Assembly: GCF_003315485.1 (NCBI RefSeq) | Contig: NZ_QNSE01000018.1 | Span: 9,388-65,355, forward strand | Source: Marinomonas rhizomae | Lineage (GTDB): Bacteria > Pseudomonadota > Gammaproteobacteria > Pseudomonadales > Marinomonadaceae | DNA length: 55,968 nucleotides | Direction: 5' to 3' | Shown: positions 1-8,828 of the stretch, one piece after another | Layout: every line of letters begins with the position of its first letter | Position numbering within the stretch: position 1 is the stretch's first letter | Translations under genes and position numbers: made by a program | Notes under the pieces: generated by a model | The model's input: only the letters and a program-made list of their open reading frames with translations | Databases searched by the model: none | What the model was told of the DNA's origin: nothing

Positions 1-672
1 GCCGTGTCGTCATTTTCGATGGTACCGGTGCTCTCTACGCCGCCCACACTCAAGGTGAACGTTTCATCGCTTTCAAGAACCGTATCTTCGGCGCCCGCTA
101 CCGTCACGGTGAAGCCCGCAACGCCCGCTGGTACGCTGATCTGGCCTGTCGCCGCATCGTAAGTGACACCATTGCTGAACGTCACATTGCCGTAGTCACT
201 GCTATCGGTCGTGCCGTCCGTCAAGCTGAACGCGAACGTTTGTGCCGTATCCGCTGTATTGCTTAGCGTGACGTCGAACGCAAGGTCGTCGCCTTCCGCT
301 TCGCTCACATCTTGGCTCACGCCAGAGATCGTCGGTGCCGTGTCGTCATTTTCGATGGTACCGGTGCTCTCTACGCCGCCCACACTCAAGGTGAACGTTT
401 CATCGCTTTCAAGAACCGTATCTTCGGCGCCCGCTACCGTCACGGTGAAGCCCGCAACGCCCGCTGGTACGCTGATCTGGCCTGTCGCCGCATCGTAAGT
501 GACACCATTGCTGAACGTCACATTGCCGTAGTCACTGCTATCGGTCGTGCCGTCCGTCAAGCTGAACGCGAACGTTTGTGCCGTATCCGCTGTATTGCTT
601 AGCGTGACGTCGAACGCAAGGTCGTCGCCTTCCGCTTCGCTCACATCTTGGCTCACGCCAGAGATCGTCGGT
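1..672. repeat. Two identical 336-bp tandem repeats inside the adhesin
   Basis: Bases 1-336 and 337-672 appear identical by eye and each encode 112 residues of a Calx-beta-like domain on the minus strand. Both copies are clearly more GC-rich than the rest of the adhesin gene. The left edge falls at a repeat boundary, so more copies probably continue outside the window. Confidence 0.93.
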
Positions 673-2549
673 GCCGTGTCGTTGTCTATAACAACCATTG
701 TTTCAGTATCGTTAGCGGTAACGCCAGAAATACCAGTAACACTTAGGCTAAAGTTTTCAATGCCTTCGTAAACAGAATCGTCGATGGTAGATACATTTAA
801 TGTAATATCAGTAACACCAGCCGGAATGGTAAGAGTGCCATCATTATTAAAATTCAATACGACGGTATTTCCAGCGTCGGTGTAGCTTGCGCTTAAGCTT
901 CCAATATCATCAATATTGGCTGTTCCATAACTTAGAGTTAAGCCTACAGTCACATCTATAGGCGACTCTTGATTTAAAGATAGAGTGAAAACCGAATCAC
1001 TACCTTCGAATGTGAAACCGTTATCTGTAAGTGTAGCAATAACTTCACTATCACTTTCATAAGACTCGACACTCTGAGCAGTCCCTTCTTGTCCAATATT
1101 ATTTGTAACAACAACACTCGCATCGATTTCCTTATTAGCGTCAGCGTCTAAATCAGAACCAGCTATGCTCGCTGACCAAACACCATTAGAGCCAAAAACA
1201 GCTGTATAAGACACATTATTAACAACTAGTGTCACCTCGCCGCTTTCAAAGTCATCTCCCGTCACTTTGCCTGTAATTGTTACCGTACCAGCCGCTTCAA
1301 CAGCGCTTATAACACCATCGTTTGTTACTTGATCTATATCTAGGTTAATAAGTAGCGCAGATTGATCAACCGAATGTGTAGACGTTCCAGTTGAAGTAAC
1401 TGTATTACCCGCGTCATCAGAAGACGTCACAACAACATCAAACGAGGTGTCCGCTGCAAGGTCAGAACCCGCGACATCTACAGACCATTCGCCGTTTTCA
1501 CCCACTTCTGTTGTGTAAGTCGTACCGTTAACCACCAAGGTCACGGTATCGTCTTCTGCGATATCGCCACCTGTCGCCGCACCGGACACCGCAACTGTGC
1601 CTGCCGCTTCCGTCGCGTTGATCACGTCATCAGACGTAATTGCATCCACTACCACAGCACCTTCAGCAGCAGTCGTATCCAAAGTAACGACAATAGGATC
1701 AGAGGTCGAAGTATTGCCCGCAGCATCAGTAACTTTAATAGATAGGCTATTTTCACCTTCTGTTAAATCACCCACATCAGCAGTAAAAGTATTCAAACCG
1801 TCAATCGTTGTAGTACTGCCTATTAGCTCACCAGCATTATAGATTTCAACTAAAACCACATCACTATCAATGTTGTCTAAAGTGAAAGTCGCACTTGTAT
1901 CATTCGTTAATAGGTCAGAAGAGGAAGAACCGGTATCGCTACTTGCCGATAGATTGATCGTTGGTTGAGAAACACTAATGTCGGATGTGGTCGTATCAGA
2001 AGAAGAACTTCTTGTTGTGTTTTGAGATGTGACCACTTCGCTGTCTTGGCTATCATCTTCATTCGTGTCATAACCAAAGCCTGGCAGAGCAGATGTATAA
2101 TCAGTGTCACTGCCACCACCAATTACACCTTCGCTACCAACACGATCAATAGACACACCGTTATAAACAACGCTATCGCTAGCCTCACCCGCTGCCGGTG
2201 CTTCTTGTATTAAGGTAGGGTCATCACCCGCTAAGATGGCGTCTTGTAGCGCATCGACATCTGTGGAAGAGTCTGCAACAAGGTCTTCAGCGTCACCTGT
2301 GTTGTAGATTTCATCCGTCATTTCGACAATCGCATCTCCACCAATCACAACTTCGGTACCATCAACAAAAGCAATGGTAACGCTTGCATTGCTTCCAGTA
2401 GTGACGATTTCACCAAAGAAAATTGGGTCGCCAATTTTTACCACTCGCTCTTGCCCATCAATAGACTGAACAGTAACAGTACCGTTTATTTTAGAAACAA
2501 AACCAATGGCATTACCCAAGGTTGCAAAAGGTGTTTGATTATCGCTCAT
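1..2549 (-). CDS. LapA/BapA-type giant adhesin, N-terminal part (runs off left edge)
   Basis: About 850 codons are visible on the minus strand, starting at ATG 2549 behind an AGGAG-like site; the C-terminus lies outside the window. Residues 1-125 match the retention module of LapA-family type I secreted adhesins: an ILAGDDPT stretch near 105-112 followed by P-A-A-G at 118-121 (bases 2187-2198). In known relatives the periplasmic protease LapG cuts between the alanines of such a site to release the adhesin from the surface. A Ser/Asp/Thr-rich linker (about 165-210) follows, then several Ig-like domains ending in VTLDTT or similar, then Calx-beta-like domains with ENDDTAPT joints. The last two Calx-beta units are the 336-bp repeats. 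The role in attachment and biofilm is inferred from the family. Partner lapBCE, lapD and lapG genes are not in this window. Confidence 0.9.
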   Translation of the reverse strand, partial: MSDNQTPFATLGNAIGFVSKINGTVTVQSIDGQERVVKIGDPIFFGEIVTTGSNASVTIAFVDGTEVVIGGDAIVEMTDEIYNTGDAEDLVADSSTDVDALQDAILAGDDPTLIQEAPAAGEASDSVVYNGVSIDRVGSEGVIGGGSDTDYTSALPGFGYDTNEDDSQDSEVVTSQNTTRSSSSDTTTSDISVSQPTINLSASSDTGSSSSDLLTNDTSATFTLDNIDSDVVLVEIYNAGELIGSTTTIDGLNTFTADVGDLTEGENSLSIKVTDAAGNTSTSDPIVVTLDTTAAEGAVVVDAITSDDVINATEAAGTVAVSGAATGGDIAEDDTVTLVVNGTTYTTEVGENGEWSVDVAGSDLAADTSFDVVVTSSDDAGNTVTSTGTSTHSVDQSALLINLDIDQVTNDGVISAVEAAGTVTITGKVTGDDFESGEVTLVVNNVSYTAVFGSNGVWSASIAGSDLDADANKEIDASVVVTNNIGQEGTAQSVESYESDSEVIATLTDNGFTFEGSDSVFTLSLNQESPIDVTVGLTLSYGTANIDDIGSLSASYTDAGNTVVLNFNNDGTLTIPAGVTDITLNVSTIDDSVYEGIENFSLSVTGISGVTANDTETMVVIDNDTAPTISGVSQDVSEAEGDDLAFDVTLSNTADTAQTFAFSLTDGTTDSSDYGNVTFSNGVTYDAATGQISVPAGVAGFTVTVAGAEDTVLESDETFTLSVGGVESTGTIENDDTAPTISGVSQDVSEAEGDDLAFDVTLSNTADTAQTFAFSLTDGTTDSSDYGNVTFSNGVTYDAATGQISVPAGVAGFTVTVAGAEDTVLESDETFTLSVGGVESTGTIENDDT

Positions 2550-2628
2550 GGTGAATCTCCTGGACTCTAGATAAGGCGTAATAAATTTAGAATTACTACC
2601 AAGATAGAAGAATAAAAGCCAAGTATCT

Positions 2629-2646
2629 ATTGTACCTTGGTACAAT
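2629..2646. promoter_or_regulatory. Perfect inverted repeat upstream of the adhesin (candidate operator)
   Basis: ATTGTACC-TT-GGTACAAT has two perfect 8-base arms and a 2-base centre. It lies about 80 bases upstream of the adhesin start, in the 382-base divergent region shared with the SulP gene. The symmetry suggests a dimeric regulator; I do not recognise which one. The rest of 2550-2931 holds no gene I can support. Confidence 0.5.
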
Positions 2647-2711
2647 CGTGCCATTTATTTGCACTTTTCTCCTGCAGATAACAAAGGTAGCGGTCTTAGC
2701 GCAGCTGGTGA

Positions 2712-2740
2712 TTGCTATAAATGCATCTAATCTTTATAAT
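2712..2740 (+). promoter_or_regulatory. Candidate sigma70 promoter for the SulP gene
   Basis: TTGCTA (2712-2717), a 17-base spacer and a perfect TATAAT (2735-2740). It would give a leader of roughly 185 bases before the SulP start. Confidence 0.5.
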
Positions 2741-2931
2741 TTGCGAACTTTCGGACACAAACCTTAACTTCATAGGCTATATCAATCCGAGATCTATTTC
2801 TGAGTCTGTTCTTGATTCAACTAATGAGCCCTTATGGCGATGTCATACATTTGCCATAACATGGCGCAATAATCCCAAGCTTATTTTGATAGCAAACGAC
2901 TGCTTATTTTTTAAACCCCAGAAGGTAATAA

Positions 2932-4422
2932 ATGATCGATTCGATAAAACGAGACTGGTTCTCGAATATTAAAGGCGACTCTCTCGCCGGCACAGTGGTT
3001 GCACTTGCTTTGATTCCTGAAGCCATTGCATTTTCCATCATCGCAGGCGTTGACCCTAAAGTGGGCTTATATGCCTCTTTCTGTATCGCCGTTGTCATTT
3101 CATTTGTCGGCGGTCGCCCTGGGATGATCTCTGCTGCCACAGGCGCTATGGCGTTATTAATGGTGACCTTGGTAAAAGAACATGGTTTGGAATACTTACT
3201 TGCCGCAACTTTGCTTACCGGTGTTTTCCAAATCATTGCGGGGTATTTAAAGCTCGGGGCACTAATGCGATTTGTCTCGAGGTCTGTTGTAACAGGCTTT
3301 GTAAATGCCTTAGCCATTTTGATTTTCATGGCACAACTCCCCGAATTAACCAATGTCACTTGGCATGTCTACGCAATGACAGCCGCTGGTTTGGGCATTA
3401 TTTATCTATTTCCATTGCTTCCTATCATAGGTAAAGCTCTACCCTCCCCACTAATATGCATCGTCGCATTGACGGCCTTTGCAATGATGTACGGTTTAGA
3501 CATTCGTACCGTTGGCGATATGGGCGAGTTACCTGATACATTGCCCATTTTCTTATGGCCAGACGTTCCATTAAACTTGGAAACCCTGTTTATTATTTTG
3601 CCCTATTCACTTGGCCTTGCTGTAGTTGGTTTATTAGAATCCATGATGACAGCAACTATAGTTGACGAGTTCACCGATACAAGCAGCGATAAAAACCGCG
3701 AATGTAAAGGACAGGGTGTTGCCAACATCGCTTCTGGTCTATTGGGCGGCATGGCAGGTTGCGCCATGATTGGGCAATCCGTTATCAACGTAAAATCCGG
3801 TGGTCGTGGCCGACTTTCTACTTTTATCGCAGGTTTCTTACTGTTAATCATGGTGGTTTTTTTAGACGACCTAATTAGTCAAATTCCAATGGCGGCTTTG
3901 GTTGCGGTTATGATCATGGTATCGATTGGTACTTTCTCTTGGGAATCAATCATAAACCTGAAAAAACACCCGCTATCAACTAATATTGTTATGTTGGCGA
4001 CGGTTTCTATTGTGGTTGCCACACACAACTTAGCAATCGGTGTTTTTGTCGGTGTACTGCTGGCCTCTTTGTTCTTTGCCAATAAGATCGGTCGCTTTAT
4101 GGTTGTGAAAGCCGAGCAAGAACAACAAACAAGCCATCGTACTTATAAAGTCATCGGACAAGTATTTTTTGCGTCCTCAGATCAATTTAATGCATCTTTT
4201 GATTTTAAAGAAGCGGTTGAAAAAGTTACGATTGATTTAACCGATGCTCATTTTTGGGACATTACAGCAGTATCTGCTTTGGATAAGGTTGTTATTAAGT
4301 TTCGTCGTGAAGGTGCGGAAGTTGAGCTGGTAGGAATGAATGAAGCTAGTGCAACTGTTGTCGATAAGTTTGGGGTTCACAATAACCCTGAAGAAGTTGA
4401 AAAAGTAATGGGTGGGCATTAA
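2932..4422 (+). CDS. SulP-family inorganic anion transporter with STAS domain
   Basis: 496 aa, preceded by AGAAGG 6 bases before the ATG. Residues about 10-385 are strongly hydrophobic with the SulP N-terminal signature ([18 protein letters not shown], then VGLYASF), consistent with the family's multi-span core. Residues about 395-496 form a STAS domain, with the DITAVSALD stretch at the loop that carries the conserved STAS signature. Family members carry sulfate, bicarbonate or other anions across the inner membrane; the substrate cannot be read from sequence. A two-domain universal stress protein gene follows on the same strand after 172 bases, so stress-linked anion or bicarbonate uptake is possible, but that is inference. 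Confidence 0.92.
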   Translation: MIDSIKRDWFSNIKGDSLAGTVVALALIPEAIAFSIIAGVDPKVGLYASFCIAVVISFVGGRPGMISAATGAMALLMVTLVKEHGLEYLLAATLLTGVFQIIAGYLKLGALMRFVSRSVVTGFVNALAILIFMAQLPELTNVTWHVYAMTAAGLGIIYLFPLLPIIGKALPSPLICIVALTAFAMMYGLDIRTVGDMGELPDTLPIFLWPDVPLNLETLFIILPYSLGLAVVGLLESMMTATIVDEFTDTSSDKNRECKGQGVANIASGLLGGMAGCAMIGQSVINVKSGGRGRLSTFIAGFLLLIMVVFLDDLISQIPMAALVAVMIMVSIGTFSWESIINLKKHPLSTNIVMLATVSIVVATHNLAIGVFVGVLLASLFFANKIGRFMVVKAEQEQQTSHRTYKVIGQVFFASSDQFNASFDFKEAVEKVTIDLTDAHFWDITAVSALDKVVIKFRREGAEVELVGMNEASATVVDKFGVHNNPEEVEKVMGGH

Positions 4423-4463
4423 GCGCACCTTTTTATAATAACAGAGATCTTTGTCATGCCGTT

Positions 4464-4585
4464 ACAAGCCAAGGCAAGAAAAAATAGGCAAAAAAAAGCA
4501 CATTTAACGAGTTATAAATGAGCATTTTCCAGTCTATTCTTAACAAAGTGTTGGCAAATAATCGTCGTACAAGGATCTTAACAAG
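4464..4585. repeat. Dispersed hairpin-forming intergenic element, copy 1
   Basis: This stretch resembles 32745-32877. Shared blocks in the same order are AGCCAAG, an A-rich AATAG segment, TTATAAATGAGCATTTT, GTCTATT-TTAACAAAGT, TTGGCAA/ATGGCAA and GTACAA. In this copy CATTTA (4501-4506) can pair with TAAATG (4515-4520). It ends just before the ribosome binding site of the universal stress protein gene. There are no transposase remnants. It may be a miniature mobile element or a structured leader. Confidence 0.6.
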
Positions 4586-4594
4586 GAGTGCAAC

Positions 4595-5446
4595 ATGACT
4601 AATATAATCGCTTGTATTGATGGGTCTTCTCTATCTGAGTGTGTCACCACAGCGTCCGTGTGGGCAGCCAAGCAAATGGGTTCGCCATTAACTTTAATGC
4701 ACTCCTTAGAAAAAGAAACCGTGAGAACCGACGAAGATCTTTCTGGATCAATCGGTTTAGGCAGCCGAGAGCACTTACTAGAAGAGCTCATCGCCCTGGA
4801 TGCGAAACGCGCAAAACTAGCCTTAGAACATAGCAAACTTGTACTCGAAAACGCCAAAGAATTTGCCCATAGTGCGGGCGCCAAGCAAATAGAGTTATTA
4901 CAGCGTCATGGTGATCTGGTAGAGAGCCTCCTCGACCTTGAGGAAGAAACCCGCCTTATCGTTGTAGGTCGTTGTGGCACTGATCACACACAAAGTGCGC
5001 ACACTATTGGCTCTCATATTGAGCGTGTTGCCCGTGCCTTACATCGCCCAATCTTAATCAGTGTTGGACAATTTAAAGCGCCAACCAACTTTATGATTGC
5101 TTACGATGGTAGAGAAGCCGCCGATAATGCCATCGCTCGAATTGCGCAGAGCCCTTTATTGCTTGGTCTGCCTTGCCATCTTGTGATGGCAGGAGACGCC
5201 ACGCCAGAGCGCAAAGCAAAATTAGAAGAAGCTCATCGCATCTTAGAAGAGGAAGGCTTTGACGTCACAGCATCCATAATACCAGGTAAGATTTACCCTG
5301 TACTAACTCAATACCGTGAAGAAAATCAAATCGAGCTTATGACCATGGGCGCCTATGCTCATTCTAAAGTAAGGCAATTCTTCGTTGGCAGCAATACCAG
5401 TAAGATGATTATTGAAAGCGACATTCCACTTCTAATTTTACGCTAA
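4595..5446 (+). CDS. Universal stress protein, tandem UspA domains
   Basis: 283 aa, with AAGGAG 6 bases before the start. Two UspA folds are visible. The first, about 1-150, begins NIIACIDGS and ends with HRPILISVG. The second, about 155-283, begins FMIAYDGREAADNAI and ends with DIPLLIL after the GSNTSKMI loop, which fits the G-2x-G-9x-G(S/T) ATP-binding pattern. Tandem Usps of this length are common in proteobacteria and help survival under starvation or oxidative and osmotic stress. It follows the SulP gene on the same strand but is separated by the repeat element and has its own terminator. Confidence 0.9.
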   Translation: MTNIIACIDGSSLSECVTTASVWAAKQMGSPLTLMHSLEKETVRTDEDLSGSIGLGSREHLLEELIALDAKRAKLALEHSKLVLENAKEFAHSAGAKQIELLQRHGDLVESLLDLEEETRLIVVGRCGTDHTQSAHTIGSHIERVARALHRPILISVGQFKAPTNFMIAYDGREAADNAIARIAQSPLLLGLPCHLVMAGDATPERKAKLEEAHRILEEEGFDVTASIIPGKIYPVLTQYREENQIELMTMGAYAHSKVRQFFVGSNTSKMIIESDIPLLILR

Positions 5447-5463
5447 AAAAAACTATGACTGTC

Positions 5464-5497
5464 AAGGGCGATTTCTGCGGAACTCGCCCTTTTTTTG
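5464..5497 (+). terminator. Rho-independent terminator after the universal stress gene
   Basis: AAGGGCGA (5464-5471) pairs with TCGCCCTT (5484-5491), followed by a T-run to 5497. It closes the SulP/Usp region before the arsenic operon. Confidence 0.85.
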
Positions 5498-5577
5498 CTG
5501 CAACCACTAAACTTGCTTTTTATTTTAAAGTGCTGGATGAATTTTTTGTTAAAAACAAAATAAAAATATATTCGATT

Positions 5578-5606
5578 TTGCATATATGTGTTTTTTCATA
5601 TACTAT
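5578..5606 (+). promoter_or_regulatory. Candidate promoter and ArsR operator of the arsenic operon
   Basis: TTGCAT (5578-5583), 17 bases, then TACTAT (5601-5606). The spacer contains the self-complementary octamer CATATATG (5581-5588), within an AT-rich region typical of ArsR operators. Autoregulation is inferred from the ArsR family. Confidence 0.5.
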
Positions 5607-5639
5607 TTCCATCAACATTAACTGAGTGTGCACTTTACA

Positions 5640-5984
5640 ATGAAACTAGATCATTTTTATAAAGCGCTCGCCGATGACACTCGCTTGCGAAGTTTGTTAC
5701 TAATTACCCAATACCAAGAACTATGTGTTTGTGAACTCACAGAAGCACTGGACGAAACTCAATCTAAAATATCTCGCCATCTTGCCCAATTACGTAAGAA
5801 TGGCGTCCTGATTGATAGAAAGCAAGGGCAATGGGTGTTTTACCAATTGCACCCAGAACTACCTAATTGGGCGATAAATGTCTTGCAAACCACATTAGAT
5901 AACCAAATTTTGTGGTTAAAAGGCAATGTAGACAGGCTCGAAACTATGGGCGGCAGGCCAAAACGCACTGGCTCCAGCTGCTGA
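5640..5984 (+). CDS. arsR: ArsR-family metalloid-responsive repressor
   Basis: 114 aa from ATG 5640. A GTG at 5628 would add four residues, but GAGTG at 5624-5628 is better placed for the ATG. It has a winged helix-turn-helix, with the recognition region around TQSKISRHLAQLRKNG. The ELCVCEL motif puts Cys29 and Cys31 in the helix that binds As(III)/Sb(III) in classic ArsR proteins, and a further Cys is the last residue. It heads an operon with GAPDH and arsJ (34-base gap), so it should derepress on arsenic exposure. Arsenic sensing is family knowledge supported by the intact Cys pair. Confidence 0.9.
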   Translation: MKLDHFYKALADDTRLRSLLLITQYQELCVCELTEALDETQSKISRHLAQLRKNGVLIDRKQGQWVFYQLHPELPNWAINVLQTTLDNQILWLKGNVDRLETMGGRPKRTGSSC

Positions 5985-6018
5985 CCATCTAACTTCATCA
6001 TGAATGTGAGACAATATA

Positions 6019-7035
6019 ATGACTATTAAAGTAGGAATAAACGGTTTTGGCCGTATGGGACGACTTTCATTTCGCGCAGCCTTTGACTGGGACGATGTGG
6101 AGTTTGTGCAGATTAACGACCTAAAAGGCGATGCTGCTACACTCGCTCACCTAGTCAATTTCGACTCTGTTCACGGCCGTTGGCACAATGAAGCAAGCAG
6201 CACTGGTAATAGCATTATTATCAACGGCAAAGCCATTGCCTGTACGCAAAACAAAAGCATTGCCGATACCGATTGGTCACAATGCGACGTGGTAATTGAA
6301 GCCTCTGGCGTGATGAAAACCAAAGCCTTGCTGCAGGCTTATTTGGATCAAGGCGTAAAACGTGTTGTCGTTACCGCTCCAGTCAAAGAAGACGGCGTGC
6401 TCAACGTGGTGATGGGGGTTAACGATGGTGACTACAACCCAAGCTTGCACCCTATCGTTACCGCCGCTTCATGCACGACAAACTGCCTAGCACCTGTGGT
6501 GAAAGTACTACAAGAAACTGTTGGCATCAAACACGGTTCCATGACCACCATTCACGACATTACCAACACTCAAACCATTATCGATGCGCCACACAAAGAC
6601 TTACGTCGCGCTCGCTCTTGTGGCACTAGCTTGATCCCAACCACTACAGGTTCAGCCACCGCCATTACTCACATATTTCCAGAGCTAAAAGGCAAGTTAA
6701 ACGGTCACGCTGTACGTATTCCTTTGACCAATGCCTCGATCACCGATTGTGTGTTTGAAATGAACCGCGCCACGGACGAACAAGAAATCAATCAATTGTT
6801 AAAAGCTGCGAGTGAAAGCGGACCACTAAAAAACATTCTCGGTTATGAAGAGCGCCCTCTCGTGTCCATCGATTACAAAACAGATCCGAGATCAAGCATT
6901 ATCGACGCTCCTAGCACCATGGTCATTAACGGCACTCAAGTAAAACTCTACGTGTGGTACGACAACGAATGGGGCTACGCCAATCGCACAGCAGAATTAA
7001 TGCGTAAAGTCGGCACACTAGACCAAACAATCTAA
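6019..7035 (+). CDS. ArsJ-associated glyceraldehyde-3-phosphate dehydrogenase
   Basis: 338 aa type I GAPDH with an N-terminal Rossmann motif ([10 protein letters not shown]), catalytic Cys152 in SCTTNC, and the C-terminal [11 protein letters not shown] signature. In arsR-gapdh-arsJ operons this enzyme uses arsenate in place of phosphate and makes 1-arseno-3-phosphoglycerate, which ArsJ exports; this pathway is established for homologous operons. The placement directly between arsR and arsJ (29 bases to arsJ) makes that role more likely than central glycolysis. A separate housekeeping GAPDH would be expected elsewhere in the genome. Confidence 0.93.
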   Translation: MTIKVGINGFGRMGRLSFRAAFDWDDVEFVQINDLKGDAATLAHLVNFDSVHGRWHNEASSTGNSIIINGKAIACTQNKSIADTDWSQCDVVIEASGVMKTKALLQAYLDQGVKRVVVTAPVKEDGVLNVVMGVNDGDYNPSLHPIVTAASCTTNCLAPVVKVLQETVGIKHGSMTTIHDITNTQTIIDAPHKDLRRARSCGTSLIPTTTGSATAITHIFPELKGKLNGHAVRIPLTNASITDCVFEMNRATDEQEINQLLKAASESGPLKNILGYEERPLVSIDYKTDPRSSIIDAPSTMVINGTQVKLYVWYDNEWGYANRTAELMRKVGTLDQTI

Positions 7036-7064
7036 ACAAACAACAGAGCAAAGCGGAAACACAC

Positions 7065-8276
7065 ATGCTGTCACAACTTCCTAAAAGCGTTCGTCAGTAT
7101 CTTATTGTTACTGGCAATTATTGGAGCTTCACTCTAACTGATGGAGCATTGCGCATGCTGGTCGTGCTGTATTTCTATCAGCTAGGCTATGGAGCATTAG
7201 ACATCGCTTTGCTCTTCTTGTTTTACGAGTTTTTTGGTGTCATAACCAACCTATTTGGCGGCTGGCTTGGGGCAAGATGGGGGCTCAATCGTACCATGAA
7301 TATAGGCCTCGCCATGCAGGTGATCGCTCTATCAATGCTCTTATTACCTACCAGCTTTTTAACCATCCCTTGGGTTATGGCGGCGCAAGCCTTATCCGGT
7401 ATAGCCAAAGACCTCAACAAAATGAGTGCAAAAAGCGCCATCAAAACTCTCGTCCCAAAAAATGCTAGCGGCACCTTGTACAAATGGGTTGCCCTACTGA
7501 CTGGCTCGAAAAATGCTCTCAAAGGCGTAGGCTTTTTTCTAGGAGGATTTTTACTCAGCACAATAGGTTTCCATTATGCTGTTTTAGCTATGGCCGTTGC
7601 TCTTACTCTTGTTTGGCTCACCAGTTTATATTTACTTAAAGAAGACTTAGGCAAAGCAAAAAACAGCCCCAAGTTTTCACAAATGTTCTCAAAAAGCACC
7701 GAGATCAACATCTTGTCTGCGGCCAGGCTCTTCCTATTCGGCGCTCGGGACGTATGGTTTGTCATTGCTGTTCCCGTATATTTGTCGAGTCAATTTAACT
7801 GGGATCATTGGCGCGTTGGTAGCTTCCTTGCTTTATGGGTCATCGGCTACGGCATCGTTCAAAGTCTTGCACCGCATATAACGGGCAAGAAAAAACAGCA
7901 AATACCCAGCGGCCAACAAGCCAAATTTTGGGCAATGTTGCTTAGTATGATCCCAGCTGCCATTGCCATTGGAATACACAGTTTTGATCAGAGCTTATGG
8001 ATTTTACTAGCTGGGCTTATCGTCTTCGGCGTCGTATTTGCGATTAACTCCTCTTTGCACAGCTATTTAATTGTTCACTATGCCAGCGAAGATGGCGTGT
8101 CGTTGGATGTAGGTTTTTACTACATGGCCAATGCCATGGGACGGCTGATCGGCACAATTTTATCGGGTTGGATTTACCAAGACTTTGGCTTAATAGCTTG
8201 CCTTTGGGTGTCTTGCGGATTTCTTGTTCTCACCAGCGCTATTTCGTTCTGGCTGCCAAAGAAAGCCACCAGCTAA
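7065..8276 (+). CDS. arsJ: ArsJ organoarsenical efflux MFS transporter
   Basis: 403 aa, highly hydrophobic, about 11-12 predicted membrane spans. It starts with YLIVTGNYWSFTLTDGALRMLVVLYF, typical of ArsJ, and belongs to the major facilitator superfamily. Known ArsJ proteins expel 1-arseno-3-phosphoglycerate made by the adjacent GAPDH, giving arsenate resistance. It is the third gene of the operon, and no arsC or arsB is next to it, so this looks like a stand-alone arsenate detoxification route. The function rests on the family and on the operon order. Confidence 0.9.
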   Translation: MLSQLPKSVRQYLIVTGNYWSFTLTDGALRMLVVLYFYQLGYGALDIALLFLFYEFFGVITNLFGGWLGARWGLNRTMNIGLAMQVIALSMLLLPTSFLTIPWVMAAQALSGIAKDLNKMSAKSAIKTLVPKNASGTLYKWVALLTGSKNALKGVGFFLGGFLLSTIGFHYAVLAMAVALTLVWLTSLYLLKEDLGKAKNSPKFSQMFSKSTEINILSAARLFLFGARDVWFVIAVPVYLSSQFNWDHWRVGSFLALWVIGYGIVQSLAPHITGKKKQQIPSGQQAKFWAMLLSMIPAAIAIGIHSFDQSLWILLAGLIVFGVVFAINSSLHSYLIVHYASEDGVSLDVGFYYMANAMGRLIGTILSGWIYQDFGLIACLWVSCGFLVLTSAISFWLPKKATS

Positions 8277-8300
8277 CCTTCTGAACGGATAAAGAAAAAA

Positions 8301-8338
8301 CGCCAAGCATGTTCAGCTTTCAACCGGTAAACTTGGCG
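8301..8338 (-). terminator. Terminator of the NfeD/SPFH operon
   Basis: CGCCAAG (8301-8307) pairs with CTTGGCG (8332-8338); reading the minus strand, the stem is followed by six Ts. It may also help stop the converging arsenic operon. Confidence 0.75.
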
Positions 8339-8364
8339 CTTCTTTGGTCAGGATCTAAAGAGGT

Positions 8365-8826
8365 TTACTTAGTGCTAATCGCTTTGATATGCAGCTTACC
8401 TACTTCCGCTTCAGTGACTTCCACCTTAGTGCCTGCTTCAATGAGCTCGTCGCTTACCAAAGACCATCCCACACCAGAATAGTAGTATTTAGGCGACTGA
8501 GTTGGCGACACGGATTCTTTCAAAAAGAACTGATGATCCGTAAATTCGCTTTTGGCTTTTTTGGTACTCACCTTTGACTGCATACGCTTCAATGGCTTCC
8601 ACAATACTAACGCAGCCAATATGGTCATTACACCAGTACTCAACAAAGCACTCAGCAAACTATTCGGCAGTATTCCAGCATAAACCAAAGCGCCTGTAGC
8701 CATAGCAGCCAAGCCAACGAAGAACAGTACAAAAGTAGCAAAACCCAGCACAGTCACTTCGACGACTAATAGAATCAAACCAACAATAAACAAGCTCTGA
8801 GCCAGATTATTGGCAATGATATCCAT
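8365..8826 (-). CDS. NfeD-family membrane protein
   Basis: 153 aa. Three hydrophobic segments fill residues about 8-92. A short soluble OB-fold-like domain follows (about 108-150, with the YYYSGVGWSLVSDELIEAGTKVEV region). This is the short, protease-free NfeD form that accompanies SPFH proteins, as in E. coli ybbJ-qmcA. It starts two bases after the SPFH gene ends, so the two are translated together. The role is probably to anchor or assist the SPFH oligomer in membrane quality control; that is family-level knowledge, not proven here. Confidence 0.88.
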   Translation of the reverse strand: MDIIANNLAQSLFIVGLILLVVEVTVLGFATFVLFFVGLAAMATGALVYAGILPNSLLSALLSTGVMTILAALVLWKPLKRMQSKVSTKKAKSEFTDHQFFLKESVSPTQSPKYYYSGVGWSLVSDELIEAGTKVEVTEAEVGKLHIKAISTK

Positions 8827-8828
8827 AC

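Noticed and set aside
211..2213. Plus-strand and short minus-strand reading frames inside the adhesin region
   Set aside because: They are opposite or out of frame to the clear 850-codon adhesin frame and repeat only because the DNA repeats.
2721..2972. 83-codon plus-strand frame before the SulP gene
   Set aside because: It overlaps the SulP start in another frame, has no ribosome site and shows no protein-like pattern.
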